From positions 1 through 34,652 of the IMG/VR virus record IMGVR_UViG_3300022745_000108: DNA of 34,652 bases. One strand, given 5' to 3'. This DNA comes from a virus. Below the pieces are notes generated by a model. It was not told the DNA's origin and made no database searches. It worked only from the letters and a program-made list of their open reading frames with translations. Position 1 is the stretch's first letter; every line of letters begins with the position of its first letter. Shown piece after piece: positions 1 through 6,976 of the stretch. The translations under genes and the position numbers were made by a program.

Positions 1-13
1 TTCGCGCCATTGC
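1..13. repeat. Terminal 13-bp overlap (left copy) of a circular genome
   Basis: The 13 bases TTCGCGCCATTGC open the window and also close it at 34640-34652. An ORF passes through this sequence in a single frame, so this is most simply the linearisation point of a circular assembly. Confidence 0.85.
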
Positions 14-551
14 CGAATATCAGCCGCCCGGCAGCGGCGACCTATCCGCAGGCGATCCGCTTACAGTCACAATGGATGATGAGATTGCGGATGATATAGA
101 CCGGCTGGATGCCAGCCTTACCGAAAGGATGAAATCCAGCGCGGAGCGCTCTATTTATTCGCGCGTCGTCGAGCAGGCGCTAAAGCTGGCGATGATCCAC
201 GCAGTGAGCATAAACCACCACCGCCCGCACATCGGTGCAGAAAGTTGGGTGTGGGGGCGCGAGTTGGCATTGTGGAGCGCAAACCAAGTCGCCAACTTCG
301 CCAAAAACATCATCGCAGATAATGACTTCGAGGCGGCTTGTAAGCAAGTCATGGCGGCGGTAAAGGCTGGCGGTGCTGACGGGGTGACGGAATGGGAGGT
401 TTCCCGTTCCTGTTCGCGCTTTAGGGGCATGAATAAAGCCAAGCGCCGCGAGGTGCTGGAGGTGCTGGAAAGCGATTACGGAATCCGGCAGGTATCCGCC
501 AGCAGCGGCAAAGCTGGAAGGCCGTCAAAAAGGCTTGCATTCCCGCAATGA
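1..551 (+). CDS. C-terminal part of Prim-Pol/DUF3987-type replication primase-helicase (gene continues from 32977)
   Basis: This is the end of the replication gene that starts at 32977 and is cut by the window ends. The reading frame is open from base 3 and stops with TGA at 549-551. Treating the 13-base terminal overlap as one copy joins the two parts in the same frame into a protein of about 737 residues. This part holds the end of the helicase module and a basic C-terminus ending in a short Gly/Lys/Arg-rich tail. An internal ATG at 72 could be mistaken for a start, but it has no good ribosome binding site and the frame is open upstream. Joining is directly supported by sequence; function is taken from the N-terminal part. 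Confidence 0.9.
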   Translation, partial: RAIAEYQPPGSGDLSAGDPLTVTMDDEIADDIDRLDASLTERMKSSAERSIYSRVVEQALKLAMIHAVSINHHRPHIGAESWVWGRELALWSANQVANFAKNIIADNDFEAACKQVMAAVKAGGADGVTEWEVSRSCSRFRGMNKAKRREVLEVLESDYGIRQVSASSGKAGRPSKRLAFPQ

Positions 552-584
552 GTGGGCTATTATTTTCGCAAGCATTTGATGTAA

Positions 585-610
585 AAGGCTTTTTCTGAGG
601 GAAAAGCCTT
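585..610. terminator. Hairpin after the replication gene, possible weak terminator
   Basis: Bases 585-595 pair with 600-610 (11 bp, one G-U) around a TGAG loop, 34 bases after the primase-helicase stop codon. A-rich sequence flanks both sides. There is no downstream T-run on the plus strand; on the minus strand four T follow. It could end or process the replication transcript. The stem is clear, the role inferred. Confidence 0.4.
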
Positions 611-675
611 AAAAAACAGAGTTCTGCAATAAATCGCAATTTTCGCAAGGTTTTTCGCAACAGAAAAGTCTTTGA

Positions 676-699
676 AATCAGAATTTTAGCATTTTCGCA
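676..699. repeat. Left arm of perfect 24-bp inverted repeat
   Basis: These 24 bases are the exact reverse complement of 744-767, with 44 bases between. The arm contains TTTTCGCA (692-699), so the repeat presents the motif in both orientations. It could form a cruciform or a dimer binding site. Confidence 0.85.
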
Positions 700-743
700 C
701 AAAAATCAGACACCCATAGGCGGCAACGGGGTCATGCGGAAAA

Positions 744-767
744 TGCGAAAATGCTAAAATTCTGATT
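744..767. repeat. Right arm of perfect 24-bp inverted repeat
   Basis: Exact reverse complement of 676-699. It begins with TGCGAAAA, the inverted form of the motif repeated upstream, and follows TGCGGAAAA at 735-743. Confidence 0.85.
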
Positions 768-784
768 ATTAAAGGGTTTCCCGT

Positions 785-817
785 TGCGGAAATTATGCGG
801 AAATTGTGCGGAAATAA
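785..817 (+). repeat. Three tandem 11-bp iterons TGCGGAAATNN
   Basis: TGCGGAAAT starts at 785, 796 and 807, giving an exact 11-base period, close to one helical turn. Copies of the related TGCGGAAAA and TGCGAAAA lie just upstream. Phased short repeats of this kind are typical initiator or repressor binding arrays; the binding protein is unknown. Confidence 0.7.
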
Positions 818-821
818 AAAT

Positions 822-839
822 AGCCCGCTGATGCGGGCT
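822..839. terminator. GC-rich hairpin, likely (bidirectional) terminator
   Basis: AGCCCGC (822-828) pairs perfectly with GCGGGCT (833-839) around a four-base loop. On the minus strand the stem is followed by ATTTTTATTT, a good Rho-independent tail. On the plus strand the tail is TTTCGGCGTTT, which is weaker. Confidence 0.55.
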
Positions 840-864
840 TTCGGCGTTTCTGTTGCTTTTGCCT

Positions 865-923
865 GTATATAAGATATATTTTTTTATTATTTTTAATAAT
901 TTAATTTATTTATATATATAATG
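865..923. other. AT-rich tract, candidate DNA unwinding element
   Basis: About 59 bases that are nearly all A/T lie 50 bases after the iterons, in a genome that is otherwise GC-rich. The tract runs straight into a 16-base alternating purine-pyrimidine stretch (924-939, ACGTGCGCGCGCGTGT), a sequence type prone to Z-DNA. I infer duplex unwinding. Confidence 0.45.
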
Positions 924-1115
924 ACGTGCGCGCGCGTGTTATATATCTGGGTTCGGCATTTCACGATTGATGCGGGCTTATGGAGGCTTTGGGCGCTGAG
1001 TGGCGGCAAAGGTATGCCGAAAGAAGGAAAATGCCTTGGCGGGCGCTTAAAATTGAAAATTAGCAGCATAGTATGGCAAAGTGTTGGCGCAATATCCGGC
1101 CTTGCAAAAAATATC

Positions 1116-1144
1116 TTGCAAAGCGCGATTTTTTAGCGCATAAT
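1116..1144 (+). promoter_or_regulatory. Sigma70-type promoter for the Cro-like HTH gene
   Basis: TTGCAA (1116-1121), a 17-base spacer and CATAAT (1139-1144) stand 28 bases before the ATG at 1173. A good ribosome binding site (GAAGGGG) follows at about 1161. The -10 overlaps GCGCAT (1136-1141), the half-site also seen in the 108-bp early promoter repeats, which hints at a shared regulator. Confidence 0.6.
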
Positions 1145-1172
1145 CGCCGCACTAATTTTTGAAGGGGATGAA

Positions 1173-1364
1173 ATGCCAAATAAAAAGCTGAAAGAATTTC
1201 GGAAGGCGGCAAAGTGTACGCAGTATGAGGCGGCCGAACTGTTCTACGTCAATCGGCGCACATACCAGCATTGGGAGCTTGGTGCGCTTCCTGTCCCGAT
1301 GCTGGTGCAAGAGTGTATGGAGCAGAAGTTTGCCGAATTCATGGGGGCGAAAAGCAATGGCTGA
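1173..1364 (+). CDS. Small HTH transcriptional regulator (Cro-like)
   Basis: A 63-residue protein that is essentially one helix-turn-helix domain. Residues about 5-40 have the usual five-helix Xre/Cro pattern: a first basic helix, a 'TQYEAAELF' second helix and a 'NRRTYQHWELG' recognition helix. It has no dimerisation or peptidase tail, so it resembles Cro or an activator rather than a CI repressor. It is preceded by its own promoter (1116-1144) and the ribosome binding site GAAGGGG, and overlaps the next gene by 8 bases. It is the best candidate regulator for the GCGCAT operators at 1136, 27167 and 32681; that link is inference from the shared half-site. Confidence 0.8.
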   Translation: MPNKKLKEFRKAAKCTQYEAAELFYVNRRTYQHWELGALPVPMLVQECMEQKFAEFMGAKSNG

Positions 1365-1503
1365 TGAAGCGGACTACGCAGCAGAAATTGAGCAGCGCGA
1401 GCGCGATGCAAGATTGAGCGCGGCGCGCAACAGGGCGCAGGCAATCGAAACGTCCGAAACGTGCCTTTGCTGTGGCGAAGTAACGCAAGGCGGGCGCAGG
1501 TGA
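1357..1503 (+). CDS. Small zinc-finger-type protein, cut by in-frame TGA (could extend to 1560)
   Basis: The ORF from ATG 1357 gives 48 residues, with an acidic-basic helical N-terminus and a C-terminal CLCCGE motif. It stops at TGA 1501-1503 directly after GGRR. The same frame continues past this TGA for 18 more codons (1504-1557, stop 1558-1560) and supplies CDSDCRD. The result would be a complete four-cysteine C-x2-C...C-x3-C finger of the kind I know from small phage proteins with 'GRRWCDxDCRD'. The TGA sits where TGG (Trp) is expected. It may be a nonsense mutation, a base error or a readthrough site. Other genes here end at TGA normally, so a changed genetic code is unlikely. The start overlaps the HTH gene. 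Confidence 0.65.
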   Translation: MADEADYAAEIEQRERDARLSAARNRAQAIETSETCLCCGEVTQGGRR

Positions 1504-1535
1504 TGTGATTCGGATTGCCGGGATATTTACCAACA

Positions 1536-1820
1536 ATGGCAAAAAATGGGGCGGCTGTGAGTTTCCGCACAGGATTCGGATTGCCTAAAAACGGGAACCC
1601 GGTTTGCCCGGCTTGCGGGAAAAACAGAAAGCCGGGCGACTTAACTCACGGCGCGTGCGCGGCAATCATGGCGCAGCGGGAAAGCGAAAAAAAACGAATG
1701 CGAAGCGGAATTAAAAACGCCGTTTCGGATTCGGATGTCAAACAGAAAATCGACAAGAACAGGAGAAAACGCTATGAATCTGGAAGAGCAGGGGAATACC
1801 TCGCAAGCCGATATGATTGA
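1536..1820 (+). CDS. Small zinc-ribbon-like hypothetical phage protein
   Basis: About 94 residues from ATG 1536; a TTG at 1515 in the same frame is an alternative start with a slightly better upstream GGTGAT. The N-terminal third has CPACGK and, 13 residues later, HGAC, which could bind zinc. The C-terminal half is highly basic and predicted helical (many K/R), suggesting nucleic-acid binding. It overlaps both neighbours, as expected in a packed early cluster. I do not recognise a named family. Confidence 0.6.
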   Translation: MAKNGAAVSFRTGFGLPKNGNPVCPACGKNRKPGDLTHGACAAIMAQRESEKKRMRSGIKNAVSDSDVKQKIDKNRRKRYESGRAGEYLASRYD

Positions 1821-1911
1821 GGCGTTCGAGGAACGCGCCGCGATTATGGAATATGACGGCGGCATGACCCGCGAAGATGCAGAAACGGAGGCGCGCAAAT
1901 GTTTGGGATGA
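1774..1911 (+). CDS. 45-residue acidic hypothetical phage protein
   Basis: Starts at ATG 1774 with a strong ribosome binding site (AGGAG at about 1761) and ends at TGA 1909-1911. The protein has the pattern 'AFEERAAIMEYDGGMTREDAE', which I recognise as a recurring small motif in proteobacterial phages near replication or packaging genes; its function is unknown to me. It overlaps the previous gene by 47 bases in another frame and the next gene by 13. Confidence 0.65.
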   Translation: MNLEEQGNTSQADMIEAFEERAAIMEYDGGMTREDAETEARKCLG

Positions 1912-2015
1912 TCGCCAGTATGGTGGTGTTCTGTGGATTCTTCGGCGGGCTGGCAATCTCCGCAATTTTGGCAACATCGGAATGGGTTGAAAAAGAAAAT
2001 GGCACGAACCTCTGA
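1899..2015 (+). CDS. 38-residue single-pass membrane protein
   Basis: From ATG 1899 to TGA 2013-2015. Residues about 4-26 form one hydrophobic segment rich in Gly/Ile/Val/Phe, followed by a short charged tail. It overlaps the genes on both sides (13 and 17 bases), which suggests translational coupling. Tiny membrane proteins just before terminase genes are common; no function can be assigned. Confidence 0.5.
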   Translation: MFGMIASMVVFCGFFGGLAISAILATSEWVEKENGTNL

Positions 2016-2487
2016 TGAGAAAATTCAGGCAATCCTGATAGATTGGCGACTTGGGCAACTCAGCCAGCGGCATATCGCTGACAAGCACAAAGTCAGCAAG
2101 TCGCTGGTCAATAAAATCTGCAATGGCGCAACACAGGATGCCGCGCCAATCGTGACCGCTGGAGTCCAATACTTTCAAGAGCTTGCGAAAAAGGATGGAC
2201 AAATCGTCCACGCAATCGAAAAAACCGTGGACGATATTTCAAAGCGGCTTGAATGGCTAAACAAGGCCGCGCTGAAAAACGTGCAAGAGGCAATGAGTGC
2301 GGAGTGCATCGACCAAGCCGATTACAGGGCGCGGGCGGATACTATCGCAAAGGCCAAAGAGGTGGTGGCCGGGAAAAACCCGGAAACCGCAATCCAAATC
2401 AACAACAGCAACGCCAATCAGCCAAAGCAAGCGATTGACTTGGCCGCATTCGCTGAGGCGCGGCGTAAAATTTTGGAGGAATACTAA
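1999..2487 (+). CDS. Terminase small subunit (probable)
   Basis: The first part (residues about 5-38) is a helix-turn-helix: 'LGQLSQRHIADKHKVSKSLVNKI'. A helical central region follows, and the C-terminus has an Asn/Gln-rich linker. This arrangement, directly upstream of the large terminase, fits a small terminase subunit that binds packaging-site DNA. I choose ATG 1999 (162 residues) over the upstream in-frame start at 1933, because 1999 removes overlap with the membrane protein frame and begins right at the HTH domain. The ribosome binding site is weak, and coupling to the upstream ORF is likely. Confidence 0.75.
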   Translation: MARTSDEKIQAILIDWRLGQLSQRHIADKHKVSKSLVNKICNGATQDAAPIVTAGVQYFQELAKKDGQIVHAIEKTVDDISKRLEWLNKAALKNVQEAMSAECIDQADYRARADTIAKAKEVVAGKNPETAIQINNSNANQPKQAIDLAAFAEARRKILEEY

Positions 2488-2489
2488 GC

Positions 2490-2678
2490 ATGATTTTGCC
2501 GAATGACGTAGCGCGGTGCCGGGGAGAAGGATCGGATGCGGAAGGCTGGCGCGAAGGTTGCGAATCCTGCCTTCGCCGCTTGAGTGGAGACAGGCCAGCC
2601 GGTGAGTTCTCAAGCTGGATTGAGCCGCCTCCGATTATCGCGTTCCAGTGCGAATTTTTGATTCATGACCCAGATTGA
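2490..2678 (+). CDS. Small Cys-containing phage protein between terminase genes
   Basis: A 62-residue protein starting with ATG 2490 behind a strong GGAGG ribosome binding site (about 2475). It contains 'CRGEG' and 'GWREGCESCLRR' followed by a 'PPPIIAFQCEFLI' segment. This spaced cysteine pattern (C...C-x2-C...C) suggests a small metal-binding fold. I recognise the general pattern from other proteobacterial phages at this spot but know no function. Its end overlaps the large terminase start by 14 bases. Confidence 0.7.
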   Translation: MILPNDVARCRGEGSDAEGWREGCESCLRRLSGDRPAGEFSSWIEPPPIIAFQCEFLIHDPD

Positions 2679-4122
2679 TCGTCCGGCCTATCTCTACCGC
2701 GACGAAGCGCTAATCACCGAGGCGCAGGCAAGCCTATACGCCTTCGCGCGCATCATGTTCCGGGAGCAGCGCGGCTATAAATGGCAGCAGGCCGCGCATC
2801 ACGATCTTATCTGCAACGCTCTGATGCGCGTCTGGAGAGGAGAGTGCAAGCGCCTTATTATCAACTTGCCGCCGCGATACTCGAAAACGCAGCTTTGCGT
2901 AATCGACTTTATGGCGTGGGCGCTTGGTAAAAATCCAGACTGCGAATTCATCCACACCAGTTATAGCGCACGGCTTGCCACGGCGAATAGCTGGCAAACG
3001 CGCGAGCTTGTCCAGCACGAGCAATACCGGCAGATTTTCAGCGGGGTTTCGCTTCGCACCGATTCGACCGCGAAAGACGAATGGCGCACCGATGCGGGCG
3101 GATGCGTTTATGCGGTGGGGACTGGCGGCACCATCACCGGCTATGGCGCAGGCAAGCACCGGGACGGGTTCGGCGGCGCAATCATCATTGATGACCCGCA
3201 CAAGGCGGACGAGGCCACAAGCGACACCATCCGCGAGGGGGTGCTAGAGTGGTTTCAAAACACGCTGGAAAGCCGGAAGAACAGCCCGGACACGCCCATC
3301 ATCGTCATCATGCAACGACTGCACGAGCGCGACCTTTCCGGCTGGCTGCTGGATGGCGGGAATGGCGAAGAGTGGGAGCATCTTTGCATCCCGGCAATCC
3401 AGCCGGACGGCTCGGCGCTATGGCCGGAAAAGCACACAATCGACGACCTACGCCGCATGGAGCAGGCCGCGCCCTATGTTTTTGCCGGGCAATATATGCA
3501 GCGACCGTCACCACTTGGCGGCGGCATTATCAAGGGGGCGTGGTTCCAGCGGTACGAAATCGAGCCGCCCAGCATCCAATACCGGAAAATATACGCCGAT
3601 ACCGCGCAAAAGACCGGCGAAGCGAACGATTACAGCGTTTTCCAGCTTTGGGGTAAGAGCGCGGATGGCAAAATCTACCTACTGGATCAAGTTCGCGGGA
3701 AGTGGGAAGCGCCGGAGCTTCGGCAGGCAGCGATTGACTTCTGGGAAAAGCACAAGCCGCGCGGCGTGCGCGAAATGGTGATCGAGGACAAGGCCAGCGG
3801 CACCGGTCTAATCCAAGACATAAAAAGAGCCGCCCGCATCCCTGTGCGCGGATTGCAGCGCAGCCGCGACAAGCTAACGCGCGTTATGGACGTGGTTAGC
3901 TACATTTCTTCCGGCTACGTTTGCATTCCGCAAACGGCGCACTTTGTCAATGATTTTGTGGCAGAATGCGAGGCATTTACCGCGAACGACTCGCACGCGC
4001 ATGATGACCAGATCGACCCGCTTTGCGATGCGATTACAGATTTACTGGTGATTGGCGGGGCTTCTGCGCTGCTGGAATACTACAAGGGGGTTGCATCAAA
4101 TGCCAAAGCAAACACAGCTTGA
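2665..4122 (+). CDS. terL: Terminase large subunit (TerL)
   Basis: A 485-residue packaging motor and nuclease. The ATPase part shows a deviant Walker A LPPRYSKT (residues 68-75), Walker B AIIIDDPHK (172-180) with a GAGKHRDGFGG segment before it, and the coupling motif VIMQRLHERD (214-223). The C-terminal RNase H-fold nuclease has YADTAQK (Asp312), VIEDKASGTGL (372-382) and HDDQIDP (Asp447/448). Length and motif order match the psiM2 ORF9-like TerL group (TIGR01630 type, from memory). ATG 2665 overlaps the previous gene, and the end overlaps the portal start. It translocates DNA into the prohead and cuts it. Confidence 0.95.
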   Translation: MTQIDRPAYLYRDEALITEAQASLYAFARIMFREQRGYKWQQAAHHDLICNALMRVWRGECKRLIINLPPRYSKTQLCVIDFMAWALGKNPDCEFIHTSYSARLATANSWQTRELVQHEQYRQIFSGVSLRTDSTAKDEWRTDAGGCVYAVGTGGTITGYGAGKHRDGFGGAIIIDDPHKADEATSDTIREGVLEWFQNTLESRKNSPDTPIIVIMQRLHERDLSGWLLDGGNGEEWEHLCIPAIQPDGSALWPEKHTIDDLRRMEQAAPYVFAGQYMQRPSPLGGGIIKGAWFQRYEIEPPSIQYRKIYADTAQKTGEANDYSVFQLWGKSADGKIYLLDQVRGKWEAPELRQAAIDFWEKHKPRGVREMVIEDKASGTGLIQDIKRAARIPVRGLQRSRDKLTRVMDVVSYISSGYVCIPQTAHFVNDFVAECEAFTANDSHAHDDQIDPLCDAITDLLVIGGASALLEYYKGVASNAKANTA

Positions 4123-5356
4123 CCAGTCTTTCGTGCAGCGCGTTGCCGCTGGCATCCGGTATGCAGTGCAGGGCGTAACGCCGTCCGATTGGATGACTCC
4201 GGCGCAGCCATTGCAGCCGGTGGCACAGCAGGCCGCAGAAGGCAGGGCGATGGATTACCCGGTAGGGTTCAACGCCCGCATCCGCCCAAAACAAGAGGCG
4301 ACCGGATCGGTGACGTTCGACCAGTTGCGCGCTCTGGCTGACAATCTGGATATTCTTCGACTGGTGATCGAAACGCGCAAAGATCAAGTATGCGCATACG
4401 AATGGGAGATTCAGGGCGAGGGCGTGTCCGACGCTGTTCTGGCTGATGTGCGCGCCAAATTTTTGCAGCCGTCGCCGGATTGTGATTGGGATGGGTTTCT
4501 GCGGAAAATACTTGAAGATTTATTCGTGCTGGACGCGGTTGCCGTGTACCCGCGCCGAACGGTTGGCGGCGATCTGTATTCGCTGGAGGTGATCGACGCA
4601 GCCACAATCAAGCGCGTCATTGACGCAACCGGGCGCACACCATTGCCGCCAAGCCCCGCCTATCAGCAAATCCTGAAAGGCGTACCCGCTGCTGATTACA
4701 CCTCAGAAAGCCTGATTTACGCCATGCGGAACCCGCGAAGCTGGCGGCTGTATGGCTTTTCGCCAGTTGAACAAATCATGCTGACGGCAAACATCGCGCT
4801 GCGCCGCCAAGCGATGCAGCTTTCCAGTTTCACGGACGGCAATATCCCGGCCAGCTTTGCGTCAGTGCCAGAAAGCTGGAACCCAGACCAGATTGCAGAT
4901 TTCCAGAACTACTTTGATAGCATCATGTCCGGCAATCAGGTGACGCGCAGCAAGATGAAATTCATCCCGCTTGATACCGCGAAAATCAAGGAATCGCAGG
5001 ATGTTGGGGCGTTACTCAAGGGGCAGTTCGACGAATGGCTGGCGCGCATCGTTTGCTATGCGTTCAGCGTATCGCCTACTCCTTTCGTCGCGCAGGTCAA
5101 TAGAGCAACGGCAGAAAGCGCGCAAGATTCCGCCATTTCTGAGGGGCTGCTGCCGTTGCTGCAATTTTTGAAGCGCCTCATGGATAAAATCATCCGGCAG
5201 CAATTCGGGCTAGATGGCGTTGAGTTTCACTGGAAGATGCAGGCGGTAATCGACCCGCTTGTGCAGGCTCAGATCGACCAGATCAATGTGGCGGCGGGCA
5301 TCATGTCGGCGGATGAAATTCGGCAGGCGCGGGGGGTGGGCGATGCGCCGGTTTAA
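4100..5356 (+). CDS. Portal protein
   Basis: 418 residues from ATG 4100 (AGGGGG ribosome binding site at about 4083); an upstream ATG at 4052 lies inside the terminase gene and has no such site. The protein has features of HK97/SPP1-type portals: the 'ILRLVIETRKDQV' wing helix, an aspartate-rich 'DCDWDGFLRKILEDLFVLDAVAVYPRR' stretch, 'VEQIMLTANIALRRQA', and a long C-terminal part. It lies between TerL and the minor head protein, the standard place. It would form the dodecameric ring through which DNA enters and leaves. Confidence 0.9.
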   Translation: MPKQTQLDQSFVQRVAAGIRYAVQGVTPSDWMTPAQPLQPVAQQAAEGRAMDYPVGFNARIRPKQEATGSVTFDQLRALADNLDILRLVIETRKDQVCAYEWEIQGEGVSDAVLADVRAKFLQPSPDCDWDGFLRKILEDLFVLDAVAVYPRRTVGGDLYSLEVIDAATIKRVIDATGRTPLPPSPAYQQILKGVPAADYTSESLIYAMRNPRSWRLYGFSPVEQIMLTANIALRRQAMQLSSFTDGNIPASFASVPESWNPDQIADFQNYFDSIMSGNQVTRSKMKFIPLDTAKIKESQDVGALLKGQFDEWLARIVCYAFSVSPTPFVAQVNRATAESAQDSAISEGLLPLLQFLKRLMDKIIRQQFGLDGVEFHWKMQAVIDPLVQAQIDQINVAAGIMSADEIRQARGVGDAPV

Positions 5357-6587
5357 GTACGACCCGGCCAAGGCGCAAAAACACGCGCCACGGCTTGCAA
5401 AGGCGTTGCGAAAAGTGCTGGCAACGGAGGGCGCGAAGATCGCCGCGCAGTTGCGCGCCGTTGCCAAGTCGGAAGCTGATGACCTGCTGAATAGTATGGA
5501 TTTTGGTGCGATTGGCAATGCGGTCGGCAAGGCGGTCAATCCAGTGATTGAGGCGGCGCACGCGCAGGCGGCAACTGATGCGCTTGTGCAGGTTGGCGCT
5601 GCTGTTGACGTGCGGATGGTCAATCAGCAGGCAGTGGCCTACGCGGAAGAGCGCGGGGCAGAGCTGGTAACGCAGATTGCTGACTCGACACGCGACAAGG
5701 TGCGCGCGCTGGTAGTGGCGGCGGTAGAGAATGGCGCAAGCAGCTTTGATCTTGCGGACGAGATCGAGGGCGCGCAACTCTTCGGCGCTGTTCGGGCTGA
5801 CTTGATTGCCAGCTATGAACTTGGGCAGGCCATGTCGCAAGGCAATTTGCAAGGCTGGAAAGATTCGGGCGTAGTCTCTGGCAAAGGGTGGGCAACGGCT
5901 GGCGATGAAATTGTATCCGATGGCTGCTCAATGAACGAGCAGCAGGGCATTATCGGCATCGATGAGCTTTTCCAATCCGGCGACTCCGCGCCGCTGGCGC
6001 ACCCGATGTGCAGGTGCAGCTTATACGGGGCAGAAATTGGAAAATACACCACACTTTCTGGGTTGGAAAAGTTCAACCCAAATCACGATGAGAAAGGCCG
6101 ATTCACCTCAGAGGGAAGTGCAACTTTTGTCAGCACCACAAATTTGAGAGCTGTAGAAAGGATGAAGTTGGCGCATGAAAATAAACAAAACCCGATTGTT
6201 AGAAGAGGCGGAATTGAGGTAAAAATAAATGATAAAGGAGTGCCGGAAACAACAAAGAATGGTGAAATTGTGCCAATGAATTATGGCGAAAAAATTGTTT
6301 CCGTTAAAGAATTGAGAGATACAAAATCAGCAAGCAATATAAAACTTGCCGATGCTGTTGAGGCTAAAGGATTCACCCATATAATGGGTAGCAAGGTTCC
6401 GCTTCACGAAAGCGAAGCGTCAGCAATTATGGATGCGGTGAATAAACACCCAGCAACGAAGGAACGAAAAGCGGAGGCAGATAAAAATGCAGAAAGGATG
6501 AAGCAGCATGACAAAGAAGAAGCGGAATATAAAAGGCATTACAACTCTATTATTTCGGCAATGACGCTTAACGGCAGATCGAAATAA
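5343..6587 (+). CDS. Minor head protein (Mu F/SPP1 gp7-like) with AT-rich C-terminal extension
   Basis: 414 residues from ATG 5343, overlapping the portal end by 14 bases. Residues 1-229 form the head-morphogenesis domain, ending in the family's hallmark HPMCRCSLYG (220-229) with 'DGCSMNEQQGIIGIDELF' before it. Then follows 'FNPNHDEKGRFTSEG' (244-258), a linker type known to join head proteins to variable cargo domains. Residues about 260-414 are a different, lysine-rich domain encoded by visibly AT-richer DNA (about 6110-6587) with no motif I recognise. The core probably joins portal and capsid. The tail domain may be an injected effector or a decoration; that part is inference. Confidence 0.88.
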   Translation: MRRFKYDPAKAQKHAPRLAKALRKVLATEGAKIAAQLRAVAKSEADDLLNSMDFGAIGNAVGKAVNPVIEAAHAQAATDALVQVGAAVDVRMVNQQAVAYAEERGAELVTQIADSTRDKVRALVVAAVENGASSFDLADEIEGAQLFGAVRADLIASYELGQAMSQGNLQGWKDSGVVSGKGWATAGDEIVSDGCSMNEQQGIIGIDELFQSGDSAPLAHPMCRCSLYGAEIGKYTTLSGLEKFNPNHDEKGRFTSEGSATFVSTTNLRAVERMKLAHENKQNPIVRRGGIEVKINDKGVPETTKNGEIVPMNYGEKIVSVKELRDTKSASNIKLADAVEAKGFTHIMGSKVPLHESEASAIMDAVNKHPATKERKAEADKNAERMKQHDKEEAEYKRHYNSIISAMTLNGRSK

Positions 6588-6644
6588 CATAGTTGTACAT
6601 GACACGATATTACTTTTGCAGTCGATCCTCGCGCTCCAATGATT

Positions 6645-6666
6645 CCGCTCAGTAATCACTGAGCGG
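6645..6666. terminator. Hairpin between convergent genes, possible bidirectional terminator
   Basis: CCGCTCAGT (6645-6653) and ACTGAGCGG (6658-6666) form a perfect 9-bp stem with an AATC loop, between the ends of the minor head gene (+) and the moron gene (-). No strong T-run follows on either strand, so termination strength is uncertain. Confidence 0.5.
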
Positions 6667-6679
6667 ATATTTGCGGGGC

Positions 6680-6937
6680 TTAGGCATTGTTGCGGGCAAG
6701 GTCAATGATATAGTTGCGGTCGTAGTCCTCGCTTACCACGTCGAGCAGCACACCGCCACGTTCTCCGAACGTTCCGCCGCAGACGCATCCAGAAACACCG
6801 CAGAGTTCTGAGCGCAGGCGGAGAGCGGTCTTGCGGCTGATTTTGTGCATTCCGGCGAAGCGTCCGTTAGCGATGACTACTGGGCGTACTTTCGAGGAGG
6901 TGTTGTGGAAATTATTGGTTAGGGTGACAGTTTTCAT
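6680..6937 (-). CDS. Moron-type hypothetical protein with Cys cluster
   Basis: 85 residues starting at 6937 behind AAGGAG; longer starts upstream lie in the promoter. It is the only minus-strand gene inside the head operon, with its own promoter (6977-7004) and a hairpin after it (6645-6666), the classic moron layout. The protein has a basic central helix and 'LCGVSGCVCGGTFGERGG', a C-x4-C-x-C cluster that could bind metal, then an acidic C-terminus. I have a vague memory of similar small 'CxCGG.GERGG' phage proteins but know no function. Possible roles are host takeover, superinfection exclusion or anti-defence; all are speculation. Confidence 0.75.
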   Translation of the reverse strand: MKTVTLTNNFHNTSSKVRPVVIANGRFAGMHKISRKTALRLRSELCGVSGCVCGGTFGERGGVLLDVVSEDYDRNYIIDLARNNA

Positions 6938-6976
6938 TTTAATTCTCCTTTTGTTGTTGCGTTTCCGATGTGTTGC

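Larger units (their letters stand above)
563..939. other. Candidate replication origin / control region without genes
   Basis: Between the primase-helicase stop (551) and the HTH gene (1173) there are about 620 bases with no convincing gene. In order it holds direct copies of TTTTCGCA at 563, 640, 652 and 692, a perfect 24-bp inverted repeat (676-699 and 744-767), TGCGGAAAA at 735, three 11-bp tandem iterons (785-817), a GC-rich hairpin (822-839), an AT-rich tract (about 865-923) and a 16-base alternating purine-pyrimidine run (924-939). Iterons beside an easily melted AT tract, next to a primase-helicase gene, are the usual layout of a theta-type origin. This is inference from architecture; an operator region for transcription or partition is the main alternative. 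Confidence 0.55.

Noticed and set aside
1-13. 13-base terminal repeat as cohesive (cos) ends
   Set aside because: A single gene reads through it in frame, and it is not next to the terminase; a circular assembly overlap explains it.
921-1136. 71-codon ORF in the origin-like region
   Set aside because: It starts in the AT/CG alternating tract without a ribosome binding site, has an unlikely Trp/Gly-rich composition and crosses the promoter of the HTH gene.
1357-1560. Genome-wide UGA recoding (code 4)
   Set aside because: Several genes, such as the terminase (4122) and the HTH gene (1364), end properly at TGA, with tight overlaps to the next start.
4052-4099. Longer portal start at 4052
   Set aside because: It lies within the terminase gene; ATG 4100 has the ribosome binding site.
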